DNA of 64,000 nucleotides, taken from the NCBI GenBank assembly GCA_949130495.1, contig OX422208.1, positions 643,148,023 to 643,212,022 on the forward strand, given 5' to 3'. The notes below the pieces were generated by a model. The model saw only the letters and a program-made list of their open reading frames with translations. It was not told the DNA's origin and searched no databases. Shown here piece after piece: positions 21,047 to 32,534 of the stretch (positions are counted from its first letter, which is position 1; each line of letters begins with the position of its first letter). Position numbers and translations under genes: made by a program. Source of the DNA: Sambucus nigra (lineage: Eukaryota; Streptophyta; Magnoliopsida; Dipsacales; Adoxaceae).

Positions 21047-22271
21047 TGTAACAACCCGCGTAATTTTGGGCTATTTTAATTAATTTATGGAAAATGGAGG
21101 AAAATAAAGTTTTTGATAAAATTATTTTTAGTGATCAATTATGTTGGTTATTATTTTTAAAGGCGAGAATTTCAAACGGTTTCGAAAACGGAGTTAAAAC
21201 GGATTTTAAAATGATTTTTAAATATTTTTAACTCTTAGAGTTGTTTTGACTTCCAACTCTTCATTTCTTTGCCTTATTTAAAGGAGACTTTTGGATTCCA
21301 ACTCTTCATTTCTTTGCCTTATTTAAGGAAGTCGTGGGCAACCCTTTTAACCTACTTTTGGCACAAATTTGGCAGCAAATATATTTTATATTCCTCTTCT
21401 TTTTATATATATTTTGGCCCTTGAGATTTGTGAGTTCCAACCTTAGATTAGAGGTGTTCTTGGGGCTATTTTGTTGGAGGTTCTTGGAGGAGCTTTTGTA
21501 GATCTTTTGTGTTGATCTTGAGGATGTGATCGTTGATTTCTCATCATGGTTTGAGGTATGGGGTTTTACACAATATGCTCCTTAAATCTCGCGAGTGTCA
21601 TTCTCTTTGAATTCTTGTTAATTGAACTCATATTTGAATTGTTAAATTCATTGAAATCTGGAAAATAATTGTTGAAATTATTTTGATTCATGTGGTATCA
21701 CTATATTGTTATTGAGCACGTTGTCATGAGATTTTAATATGGCACGGATGTTGAGTACCCGCCAAAATACCTATTCCCGGCTATAGCTTGATAAAGCATA
21801 TGCGAATGGAGTGAGGCATGGTTACCCATTGATGTGTTGTTGAAAAATTATATTGATAAATGCTTTGAGATTTGCATTTGATTTGAATATTCGTACTCGT
21901 GTTGTTATGCCTTATTGCTAATATATTTGTTGAGAATCTTTCCTGTCGTATTGTGTACTTCCCCATATTTTCTTTAGTGGCAGGTTAGCGCGAATTTTGG
22001 GGCGCTACGGAGATTGATTTTAGAGAGGATTGTTTGGGAAAGATTTGTATTATTTTGATGTATAGAGATTTGGAGATTTGTATTTTATTTTCGACTTAGT
22101 TGTTGTATGTAATTCGAGAGATTTGGTATTTAATTTGAAGAGATTGAGATTTGTAGTTTCTCTTTTATTGTTGTGGGACTTAGATGCTCTATACCTTGTC
22201 ACTTGTGGATTTGGATTTATTTTATCGCATTAGCGCTCCGTTCGCTCTCCCCGGGTGGGCGGGGTGTTACA
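21047..22271 (+). mobile_element. solo LTR of chromovirus family B
   Basis: It starts TGTAACAACCCGCG and ends GGGCGGGGTGTTACA. ATATT at 21042-21046 and again at 22272-22276 is an exact 5-bp target duplication, so this is a complete solo LTR left by LTR-LTR recombination. It is the plus-strand counterpart of 8599-9891. It contains two copies of a TATA-bearing segment (21251-21283 and 21296-21328). Confidence 0.9.
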
Positions 22272-22429
22272 ATATTAGAAAGCTCGAATGAGGTCAACTT
22301 TGAAAGCGATTGACGAGCGTGTCTGGGTTTTTTGTGAATGAGGGTGGACGCCACCCACTATGACTAATGGCAATGTCATAAGTCATAAACCCATAACCTC
22401 TTGAATGGATGATGAATTTAAATGAAGTA

Positions 22430-24081
22430 ATTTAACTCCCGCGGCTTGAGTGTTAATTAGATTCTTCACCCCTAACGAGTTCTGCTGCATTATGATGTGC
22501 ACTATGTCTAAGGAAGAATGGGATACTCTCTAACTTTCTCACGAGGGTACCAATGCAGTTAAAGCTTTTAAGCTTCAAAATCTCGCTACATAGTTTGAGA
22601 CTAGTACTATGCTAGAGACTGAGACCTTTGATGAGTTTTACACCCATTTATCTGATGCAGTCAACTCTAGTTTTAATTTGGATGAAAGATTTCCTAATAA
22701 GAGAGTCATGAAAAAGATTGTGAGATCCCTGCTGTCTTATTTTATCCCTAAGATCACTATCCTAAATTCTTTGGGAATTTTATATACTCTTAGGTTAGAA
22801 AAACCCATATGATACCTTCAAATTTACAAAATTGACAAATTCCTCAAAATTCAAAAGAAAAGGAAATATGTATTGCTTTGAAAGCCCAGCCGAAAAAGAA
22901 AAAGGAAAAATTTTGTGATTTTGAGTCTGGGTTTTATTTTGAGCTTGCGCTTGATGATCTTGCCTTGTTTGCAAAAAAATTCTCAAATTTAATAAAGAAA
23001 ATTCTTCCAAAGAAAACAAAAGTATTGAGAAAAACAAAAATGGCAATGAGGACAAGAATGTTAATGAGAAAGATGAGGCGAGATATTATGAGTGCGAGGG
23101 AAAGGGTCATAAATCTCACGAATATGCCACTAGACTAAAGAGACAAGGCAAAGGCAAAGTTGCATACAAATCCATTCTTAGCGATGGTGACGTCGAGTCA
23201 GTGGATTCCAGGGATGAATCGCCGCATAAACCTATTTTTTGTCCGTTTATGATCAGTCATGTTAGTACTTCTAGTTCGCCCCAGGGCGGTGAAGACATTT
23301 CTAAACGTGATAGCCATGACACTTTGTCAAACAATTCCGAAGAGAGTGGGAGTAATGAGGAGGTTTTGTGTGAGGGATAAAGTGGTCTTCAAAAAGCGTA
23401 CACCAAACTTTACATTGAGTATTTATAAACTAAAACGAAAAATAGAAGTTTGATTCTTAGGGTGTTTTATTTAGAGAAGGTAGTGATAGCTTTGAGAGAG
23501 GGTGAGGCATCAGTGAGTCAATTCAAGAAGTTAAAAGCTTCTTTGTGTGAGAAATTGACTATAGTTGGTAAGGAGAAGACCGATTTGGCCAACACTATAG
23601 CTAGTCTTACAAGAGATATGCAAGCTTCATCAGAAACTCGTGAGAAATGTGATGCTCGTGTATGATAACTTGAGAAAGATCTTAAACGTGCTCGAGAGGT
23701 CAAGGCCACTTTAGAGGAAATATCTAAGAACGTTAGAAATATGATCCTTGTTGCCGCTTTAGGTTTTAAAGAGAGGTAAGTAATAGGTTATGACGATGCA
23801 TCCACTTCCATTGCCACACCCGAGCCGATTTTTAAGTTTGTGATGGATCCTTATGGCCCTCATCCTAGCCCACTTAGGAGACCAAACCCATTAAGGAGAG
23901 CGCATCCTATGCATTTTAATTAAGGTAGAGCCAAATCGATTTATATTTGTTCCCAATACAAACAAAGAGGTCACCTTAGGGAGTTTTATTTTAAGCTAAG
24001 GAGAGTTTCTTACATGCGTGTTCCCCGATATGCTCCCACACGAGTTCACCCACATGTTATCGCACGAGCTCGCATACATGT
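22430..24081 (+). pseudogene. copia SIRE-like gag, first part
   Basis: The gag capsid part reads SKEEWDTL…HEGTNAVKAFKLQNL and then 'DEFYTHLSDAVNSSFNLDER' and MKKIVRSLLSYFIPKI, the UBN2-type gag of SIRE/Maximus elements. Two nucleocapsid zinc knuckles follow. At about 23084-23131, YYECEGKGHKSHEY has tyrosine in place of the first and last cysteines. At 23948-23989, CSQYKQRGHLREFY also has two cysteines changed to tyrosine. Between them is a Lys/Glu-rich coiled-coil stretch (23460-23740). Many stops and shifts are present. The gene is cut at 24081 by Tat-2 and resumes at 43577. Confidence 0.7.
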
Positions 24082-24621
24082 TGTGGCCATCCCCAACGGC
24101 GGCTTGGGGGAGGAGAGAGATGTAGAGATAGATACGTCTCCCCTTCGGGAAGGCTACATCACGGTCTCGCACCCCTCTTGGGAAGGTTTCTTCGGTCGTC
24201 ATCGGTGTAGGGATAAATGTGAGGAGATAGAGTCACCAACCTATTTTGCATAAAACAGACAAAATAAATGTTGCCATTTCGAGAAAGCGACATCAAGGAC
24301 AAACTGATGCATACAAAACCAATAGTTTGAAGGTCTGGGGGCTAACTTATGGATGGAAAGGTGTTAGGCACCCATCCCGCCCTTTCGGTCTCTCATGGGC
24401 TAGTGTTATTATCTTCCTTTATATCCCCGTAAAGTGTGTATGTGTGTGTTTATATAATGGAGATCGAATTTATTCAACTCATACATGGACAAGGTAAAGT
24501 GATGTCATCCATAGGAATATTCCCAAAATAACATATTCAGAAAGTATGGTTTGTGCGTTCATCATGATATTAATCGTTATTAAGGAACGATAATATGTGT
24601 TGGATGAAATTCAAACAAGTA

Positions 24622-24660
<39 letters not shown>

Positions 24661-26343
24661 AAATGGGAGATTTTAAAAAATTAGGGAATTTGAAAAATTG
24701 AGAAAATTTGGAAAATTGGACTCGAGTCTTGAATTTTAATCCGAGATGCCTACGTAGACTATAAAGGCATCAAAGTCCACGTAGTTCGAATGTAGCATAG
24801 GGGTGGAGTTTATCCCAGAGATCCGAACGAAATTTTATTATATGTGTATGTGTAGAAAGTGTGTTGTTTTGATTTTGGAAAAGTGTGATGGATAATTCCG
24901 TTCGGAATTTACTAGTGTAACCCTCTTTTATTTATTTTTGGGATTTTTGTAGAAGATAAAGTATGTACAATATACTAATAAAAGTGTAGATATTAATGTG
25001 TATGAACTAAAGTTAGAACTAAATTATGAATCTAATGTAAAAATAAGGAATTTAAAGATAGAGGGAAGGAATTGGACCTTCTTTGAAGCTTAATCTTTAA
25101 TCTCGAATGAACTCCCTCGAGTGTTGATGAATGTTGATGAGAGAGAAGGATATTTTGCCAAATTGGGTATGAAAAGTATGGGAATGTAAGCTTGGATGGA
25201 ACTTCATGTGAGGAACTTCACTGATTTCAAGGGAATGTTGCTAAGATCACCGATGCTGATGGATCTCTTGTCTGGTGCCTTGGAGTGAGGTCATGGCCCC
25301 TATTTATAGGGTCAGGGGGTGCCGATCGTCCTACCACAAGGGGTGACTATCGGCATATGCCCCCAGACATAGTCTTGATAGGCAGGGATTAGGACCTGCC
25401 AATTGGCAGTCCTGTGAAAATGTTTTGGGAAAACAATCATAGAACACACACTGTTGATCCGAATCACGCACGGGGCATACCGTTAAAAAAGTATTTCAGA
25501 TACCTTCAAGAGTACACTTATCTCGGGTCTGGGAGTTGACTTTGGGGTCAAATATAGCTCGGAAGCGCACGTCGGTCCTTTGGACGGGAGATCGTCAGAC
25601 GCAAATGGATCGTTCATTCGCTTGGTAAGGCAGAATCATGCACGGGGCAAATCATTGAAAAGGTTAGGAGATGTACTTCGACATCCTAAAGATTTTTGAT
25701 CAGTTTGGTAGGTTAACCTTAGTTAATCGGGCTTCGAAAGCTCCCGAAGACCTCTCAGAGTAAAACGGATCATTCGTCCGTACCGTAGGTCTGAATCGCA
25801 CATGGGGCGGACCATTAGAAAGGGTATTCAGTGCCTTTTAGAGATTAGCTAAAGATTTGACTTTATTTAAATGGAGCCTGGGAGCGCCCGGTGGCCTCCA
25901 GATCAATTTTCGAGGGAAAACTAATCGTTCGTCCGAATAGTTATGTTGTTTAATGCACGGGGTAGACCATTAAAAAGGGGTTTTAGTGCCCTCCGATGAT
26001 TCAAAGAGCTTTTGCTCTGAAGGTGAAGTTGATTGGGGTCAAATCGGGGCTCGGGAGTGCTCGATGGACTCCAAATTGATCTTCAATAGTAAAATTGTCC
26101 ATTCGTCCGAACGGTTATGCCGATTCACACAGGGACAGACTGTTGGAAATTTTATTCAGGGCTCTTTAAAGATTCAAAGAGATGTCGCTATGATAATAGA
26201 GTTAAACGGAGTCAAACGGGGCTCGAGGGCTCCCGGTGGGCTCTAAATCGGTACTCAGAGTGCAACCTAGGGTTTACAGTGAGATGGGGAGGTGTTAGAA
26301 ACCTAAGGGGAGACCTAGGGGGTCTTAAAATGTGGTGTCTATA
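24082..26343 (-). repeat. 3' LTR of Tat-2
   Basis: On the minus strand it runs from TATAGACACCACATTTTA at 26343 (mutated from TG) to GGGGATGGCCACA at 24082. A minus-strand TATA box TATAAATAG is at 25308-25300. It includes an AT microsatellite at 24624-24657 and five ~160-bp degenerate tandem units at about 25430-26280. Confidence 0.9.
25430..26280 (-). repeat. five ~160-bp degenerate tandem units in the Tat-2 LTR
   Basis: A shared core (GCACGGGGCAGACCATTAGAA and variants) recurs at about 25469, 25634, 25798, 25955 and 26127. GGGGTCAAA…GGGCTCGGGAG and GATCGTTCGTCCG motifs lie in between. The same array is in the other LTR at about 42680-43500. Confidence 0.75.
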
Positions 26344-26573
26344 GAGCCCATTGACGGGTGATCTTGGAACAATTGATAGTCATCGAATAGACACCACATG
26401 ATAAATGTCGATTCTTGTGGACCTAAGGGACGAGGATGACCGATTCAGAAGGTCGAGGTTTATGCTAAGGACCTAAGGTGATATTGGGGTGGACGATTTT
26501 GAGGTCCTAAAGGAGGTGAGGAGTAAGGAGGTGACTAATTCTGCGGGATGGGGTTGGTTCTTAGGATCTAAAT

Positions 26574-28224
26574 TATAGCGACCAATTATCTGGGTCGAAG
26601 CCAATTTTGAGGGCTTAAGTAGAAGCGACCAATTTTGAGGGTCAAAGCCAATTATGAGGGCTTAATATAGGGATGACCAATTCTGCTGGTCAAAGCCAAT
26701 TCTGCGAGCTTATTTGGGGTGACCAATCCTATGGGTTGAAGCCAATTCTGAGGTCTTTAGTAGAAGTGACCAATTTTGAGAGTCGAAGCCAATTCTGTGG
26801 GCTTAAGATAGAGATGACCAATTTTGCAGGTCGACGATAATTCTAAGGGCTTAAGATAGGGGTTACCAATTCTACGGGTCAAAGCCAATTCTGAGGGCTT
26901 AGGATAGAAGCGACCAATTCTGAAGGTCGAAGCCAATTCTGTGGGCTTATGTAGAAGCGAACAATTCTGCGGGTCGAAGACAATTCTGCGGGCTTATTTA
27001 GGGGTGACCAATTCTATGGGTCGAAGATAATTCTAAGGGCTTAGGTAGAAGCGACTGATTCTGAGGGTCGAAGCTAATTTCGAGGGCTTAAGATAGGGAT
27101 AACCAATTCTGCGGGATAAAGCCAATTATGCAAGCTTATTTGGGGTGACCAATTCTGCAGGTCGAAGTCAATTCTGAAGTAGAAGCGACCAATTTTGAGG
27201 GTCGAAGCCAATTCTGAGGGCTTAATATAGGGATGACCAATTATGCAGGTCAAAGCCAATTCTGTGGGCTTATTTGGGGTGACCAATTCCACGGGTCGAA
27301 GTCAATTCTGAGGGCTTAAGTGTTAGCAACCAATTTTGAGGGTCAAAACCGACTCTGTGGGCTTAATATATAGACGATCAATTCTATGGGTCGATGCCAA
27401 ATCCGAGGGCTTAAGATAAGGATGACCAATTCTGCGAGTCAAAGCCAATTATGCGGGCTTATTTAGAGGTGACCAATTTTGCGGGTCGAAGCCAATTCTG
27501 AGGGCTTAGGTAGAAACGACCAATTCTGAGGGTCAAAGCCAATTCTGCGGGCTTAAGATAGGGATGACCAATTCTGTGGGTCAAAGTTAATTATGAGGGC
27601 TTAGGATGGAAATAATTAATTCTGTGGGTCAAATCCAATTCTGAGGGCTTTAGTAGAAGAGACCAATTCTAAGGGTCGAAGCCAATTCTGTGGGCTTAAG
27701 ATAGAGATGACCAATTCTACGGTTCGAAGCCAATTCTACGGGCTTAAGTAAAAGCTACCAATTCTTAGGGCCGAAGCCAATTCTGCGGGCTTAAGATAGA
27801 GAAGACCAATTCTGAGGGTCGAAGCCAATTCTGAGGGCTTTAGATAGGGATGACCAATTCTGCGGGTCAAATATAATTCTGAGGACTTAGGATTGAAGCG
27901 ACCAATTCTGCGGGTCAAAGTTAATTTTGAGGGCTTAAGTAGAAGCGACCAATTCTGAGGGTCAAAGCCAATTCTGCGGGCTTAAGATAGAGACGACCAA
28001 TTCTGGGGATCGAAGCCAATTATGAGGGATTAAGATAGGGGTGACCAATTCTGCGGGTCAAAGCCAATTCTGAGGGCTTAGGATAGAAGCAACCAATTTT
28101 GAGGGTCAACGCTAATTCTGCGAGCTTATGTAGAAGTGACCAATTCTGTGGGTCGAAGCCAATTCTACGGGCTTAGATAGAAGCGAACGGTTCTGAGGGT
28201 CGAAGCCAATTCTGCGGGCTTATT
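26574..28224. repeat. ~48-bp tandem repeat array (about 34 units) in the Tat-2 3' region
   Basis: The unit is GACCAATTCTGCGGGTCAAA plus GCCAATTCTGAGGGCTTAAG plus ATAGGGAT, about 47-49 bp. Each unit is made of two similar halves (AATTCTGNGGG). Units vary at single sites and in the last few bases. Such 3'UTR arrays are known in Ogre/Tat elements and can seed satellite DNA. Confidence 0.93.
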
Positions 28225-28240
28225 TTTCCTTTGAGAAATT

Positions 28241-28258
28241 TGGTGACTCTGCTGGATA
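28241..28258 (+). promoter_or_regulatory. primer-site-like motif on the plus strand
   Basis: TGGTGACTCTGCTGGATA matches the real Tat-2 primer site (minus strand, 41340-41323) at 14 of 18 positions but points the other way. It lies at the exact end of the tandem array and 500 bp upstream of the antisense PMD gene. Confidence 0.4.
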
Positions 28259-28657
28259 TATATGACATTTCTCTGGGGATTTGGGGAAGCATTTGGTTTT
28301 AAGTTTTGTTGGGGAACAAGGAATGATCCTAGGATTTCAAGCTGGGGAATTTTAGAGCATCCTTTGGAGATATTGATGGGGAGGATTATTCTCTGGAATT
28401 CTATTAGGGATGTAGAAAAAATGTTTTTTTCTTGGTGAAAAGGTTCCCAAAAATAATCTGGTGATTTTAGGAATTTTTTGGGATTTTTTGGTATTTTTTT
28501 AGAATTTTTGTACGAAATTTTAAAGGGGATGATGATCAGCATAGATGGAGAGGTGTTAAACGGCAGTGGCATGGTCTTTTGGGGTGCCTCGAGCAGGTGG
28601 AGGGACAGTGCCGATCGGTGGTGGTAGGGAGATGCCGATTGACATGCCCCTTAGTCT

Positions 28658-28667
28658 CTTATAAAAA
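28658..28667 (+). promoter_or_regulatory. TATA box for the antisense PMD gene
   Basis: CTTATAAAAAGGG lies on the plus strand about 80 bp upstream of the ATG at 28745. The spacing fits a plant core promoter with a short leader. Confidence 0.5.
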
Positions 28668-28744
28668 GGGGGCGAGTTCTCCTCATTTTTCACAGCTTTT
28701 TAACTTGCCTTCTGTAAATCATTCCTACGTTCCAAAGTCAATAT

Positions 28745-30898
28745 ATGGCTGAGTTTTCACGCAGAGCTACTCATATGGCATGGCTTAATGCCGACGATTG
28801 GGCAGGGTTAGAGTGGAGGGCTAGGGTGCCCCTTGCGCTGGGCAGCGAGAACTCATTTTACGCATTTGAGCCGGTGGCGGATGATCAGATTCTTCTATGT
28901 GAGTCTTGGTATAATCTTTCTTTTAAGGGGGTGAAACCTGGTGGATATGTAAGTATCGAATAACCTTTGGTATTCTTTTCCCCTTTTTCTTCACGAAATT
29001 ACTTTATTTCTTGATTTCGACAATGATTTTCTTTATTTCTCTGACAGTCTGAAGTCTCCATGTTGACTATACGTGATCGAAGGATGATGGGGCTTAAGGA
29101 TGTTTGGGAGCGCCTTCCATCTATGGTGCACTGGATGGTGTCATCAGCCGGCTTTGGGAGATTGGTGTCTGCTCTGAATGAGAAGCCTCATTCTACGTTC
29201 GTTCTGTGTGCTCTGGGGGAGAGGTGGTAGGACACTACCCATTCCATTTTGTCTTTGAGGAGATGACGGTGACTCCTATTGATGTGCAGCAGCAACTGGG
29301 GCTGGACTGTGATGGTGCTCAAATTGAGGTGGACAGGACGTTGAGGGTGATGTCGAAGGGGGTGACGATGACATTAGGTGATATGAAGAGGGTGGTCTCT
29401 GGGGATTCTCTATGTTTATCTCTTTTGAGGGAGCTGTTGTTGAGGAGGAGGATTGATGAGAGCGACGGGCAGAAGGTGCATCAGATGGCCCGCTTGTTTA
29501 TTCTGCTGTTGCTAGGAGGTTTTCTGGTGTCAACGAGTGGCGACGTCGTGCACTTGTGGTTTTTGCCATTCTTGAGGGTGTTCTCGGACATTCGGCTTTA
29601 TGATTGGGGGAGCCTGACCTTGGCGACCCTTTATTACTCTCTCGGTGCATTCAGCCGGTGCTGCCGGCTGTCTTTTACTGGAGCCACGTATCTTTTGGAG
29701 GTATTATTTATTTTTTAGCATTTTTCCTTTATGCATTCCCATTTTCCTTCATGCTTTTTATCTTGATTTTTAAAATGTTGGCCTTTTCCCTTTGCATACG
29801 TGGTTTTATAAGGTGATTGGATTAAACACCCAATTGGTATCTTTTAAGGATGACTCTATTGGGGACTTCTGTCAGATGTACCAGTGGCGGAGATCCAACC
29901 GACCGTCGAAGAAGTCTCTCTCTCTAGAGGCGATGCGTCAGGTCTTGAATGGCCTGACGAGTGAGCGGGTAAGCCCTATTTTATCTTGAGACTGTCCTTT
30001 CCTTTGATGGTTTTTATTAATATTGATCTTTTTCTCTTGCTGGGGATTCGTAGATGACCTTTTATCCTTAGGGGACGGCCATTCAGCACACTGGGGTGAC
30101 TGGGGGATAGGTGCAAATGTGGCGTCCGCTGGTGCATGAGTTTGGCTATTCTTGGTACCTCGAGAAGAGGGTAGTCCATTAGATTATGGAGGATGAGGTT
30201 ACGGTGCTACCGATGAAGCCCCCTATGTCCATGAGGCGAGTGCGGGAGATATCAGAGGATGCTCGGGTGGCGGTGATGATGGGAGAGCCATACTCGGTGT
30301 ATACTGACACCATGGTGATGTACGACTACATGGATTTCATGTCGAGCTGGTTGATTCCTCCCAGTATATACGATGTGATTCCTCTTCCTCGTGCGGGTTC
30401 GAGTCAGAGGTGGGGTCCTCCCGCAGTGCGGGTGGTGCGGCGACGAAGGCGATGGCGACGACTTAGGAGTCTCCCTTTGTACGTCTGCTCTCACCTGGAT
30501 ACAACCTACGGCGAGCTGATGGAGGGTTGGTGCATTTATAGCATCGTCCCAATACGATGGACCCGGAGGATTTGGGATTGACAAAGGAGATCCTTCGACC
30601 TGAGGTAAACTTTGTGTTTCCTTATCTTTTTGATTTCTTGATTCCTTTCTTCTTCTTTTCAAACCTGACTGATTTGATTTTTCTATTTTTTTTGCAGCAC
30701 ATTTGGGTCTCCACCACTTGGCTGAGGGATATTAGGGATTGGATATCTTCGGCGACTTCCCATATCCGTGAGGTGGTTCCGGTTCCTTCTTTTTTGGTGT
30801 CGTCTGTCTCGTCCGGGGAAGAGTCGAGTTCTGAAAGTGGTGGCACATCATCTTGCCGCAAGGGGAAGAGGGAGCGCCGTATGGATGGAGGCTCTTAG
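28745..30898 (+). pseudogene. antisense plant mobile domain (PMD) gene within Tat-2, with introns
   Basis: PMD proteins (MAIN-like, aminotransferase-like domain) are plant proteins found in host genes and captured by transposons. Probable exons are 28745-28949, 29048 to about 29695, about 29813-29968, 30054-30603 and 30698-30898. Donors such as G|GTAAGCC (29968) and GAG|GTAAAC (30603), and acceptors such as CTGACAG (29047) and TTTTTTGCAG (30697), bracket T-rich introns. Diagnostic blocks are ALGERW…TTHSF, 'FEEMTVTPIDVQQQLGLD' and LLLLGGFLVSTSGDVVHLWF followed by LYDWGSLTLATLYYSL. The C-terminus is Ser/Glu-rich then basic (RKGKRERR). A frameshift near 29220-29250 and stops near 30070-30180 break it. 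It runs opposite to gag-pol. Confidence 0.7.
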
Positions 30899-31323
30899 AG
30901 AGGGAGAAAAGAGATAAAAGAATTTGAAAATTGACTTGAGAAGGATTTTATTTTAAAATTGGATAATAAGAGTATAAGGAAATTTGGAATTACCTTAAGA
31001 TAAAATTCATTTTTATTGGGTTTTTTTATTTTGACAAAAGAGGAAAAAGAGAATTTTCCCAAAATAGGGGATTGCCTATCGGCATGACCCCTGTCCTGCC
31101 TATCGGCACATCCGTCAAGTCCAATCAACCCAAGACTTTGATTGAACTTTCTTCAATTACTTAGTACTTGGTGGGGTGAGTTTTACTCCGATTTCTACAG
31201 GGTTTCTTGTCTTTGCTTGAGAGTTTTCAAGTAATAGGGGTGTGAATGGGGCTTTTCTCCTCACACTTTTATTTGCTTTCTTTCTCACATTCTTACTTGC
31301 TTATCATCTCTTTGTTTTGCAAG

Positions 31324-32534
31324 ATGGCTCTCCCTGGTAGCATTGAGTTTACCAAATAATGTTGATTATGACGCCTTCCACATGCGGCGAGTCTCTTTAT
31401 GACGTAACCGACCCATTGAGTGGAATATACTGATGCCGGCAGTTGAGTTCTAGTACGCCAAGGATCATATCTTTTGCTTCGGGTTGGATGAAATTTGTCC
31501 TACCTACGAGGAATTTTCTGTCATGTTGGGGATAAATCCCAGCGTTACTGCGGCTTGGCCTGAGTTTTCCCGCTCTCCTAGGTAATTATTAGCTAGACTT
31601 CTTCATATCTCGCCTTCGGTAGCCAGACCGTTGGCTAAACAAGGAATGATTTCTCTTTCGACAGTGCTGCGATTCGTGCATTCGCAGGATGTGGGTGATG
31701 TCGGATATACCGAGGCCGTTATTCTAGGCCTAGTTTCAAATGTGTTGTTGGTGACTAGGGAAACGTTAGTGGACCCCCAACTTACGGCTATCGTTCCCTG
31801 GATGTCGTACCCTCACAATCCTGCAGCGGTGATACTGATGGAGACTTTGAATGGTCTGTATGCTTGGCGGGAAGGTCGTTCCACCTTTTTGAGGGGTAAC
31901 CACGTGATGCTGTTCATGTGGCTGTCGGAGAGGTTCTGTATGGAGGTCCCACCTGAGTATCCTTTATCAACGGTGCCAACTTCTTCTCGCGCTATTTCAT
32001 TAGCGGAGCCCTGGACATTGAGAGTTGGGAGAACTGGTTTGTAGAGCACGGGGCTCGGGGCTTGCACTGGTCAGTGCCTCGATGGGGGGAGCTGCTACCC
32101 ATTCTGGAACTCGGGGAGTACCAATATGTTCGGTTGGTTGGCCTCAGGCAGACCTCAATCTACTTTCCTTGGCGGCTGCTGCACCAATTTGGTTGGGAGA
32201 AAATCGTGCCACCGCGGACACTGAACTTCTTTCCTGTAGAGGACCTGATGGAGCGTATGCGCATACGGCTTGGATCTCTATGGGAGAATCATCATTCGTC
32301 AACCCGTCCTTCCCAATTGTGGGTAGAGTCTGGCACGTCTCCGGGGACCACATGAAGTGGTTGTGGAATAAGGTAGTGGCCAAGATGCTGGTTGTGGAGA
32401 CTGGACAAAGGTGGTTTGCCATATCTGATACCATGGAGGGTGGCCTTGTGGTTTTCCCCAAGCTAGTCCGGGCTTATCGCTCTATGGAGCGTCTACGATA
32501 CTCCATTCAGGTAGGGGAGGTTTGGGGACCCTAG
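31324..32534 (+). pseudogene. second antisense gene in Tat-2, DUF7745-like
   Basis: A plus-strand coding stretch with several stops and shifts. Recognisable blocks are VEF-YAKDHIFCFGLDEICP followed by TYEEFSVMLGI. Next come LGLVSNVLLVTRETL…NPAAVILMETLNGLYAWREG and, in another frame, HWSVPRWGELLPILELGEYQ, then VRLVGLRQTSIYF…LLHQFGWEKIVPP. The order '(R)FW…F.FG.DEL.PT.EEF..LG', 'ILAET…L…R.G' and 'eW..PW…VPL.G…RQfG..Q.vP' is that of plant DUF7745 proteins, which have no known biochemical role. The start is uncertain: ATG at 31324 is soon followed by stops. It lies between the PMD gene and integrase, and codes on the same strand as the PMD gene. Confidence 0.6.

Noticed and set aside
8599..22271. 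The outer inverted LTR-B pair as ends of one large transposon
   Set aside because: The right copy has its own ATATT target duplication and lies inside the copia element, so the pair arose from separate insertions.
26574..28224. Regular repeats that could suggest a CRISPR-like array
   Set aside because: Units are contiguous and degenerate with no unique spacers, and the sequence is a plant nuclear retrotransposon. It is a tandem repeat array.
28165..28572. 135-codon minus-strand open frame between the PMD gene and the tandem array
   Set aside because: Low-complexity, Lys/Pro/Ser-rich composition, no recognised domain, and it ends inside the tandem repeats.
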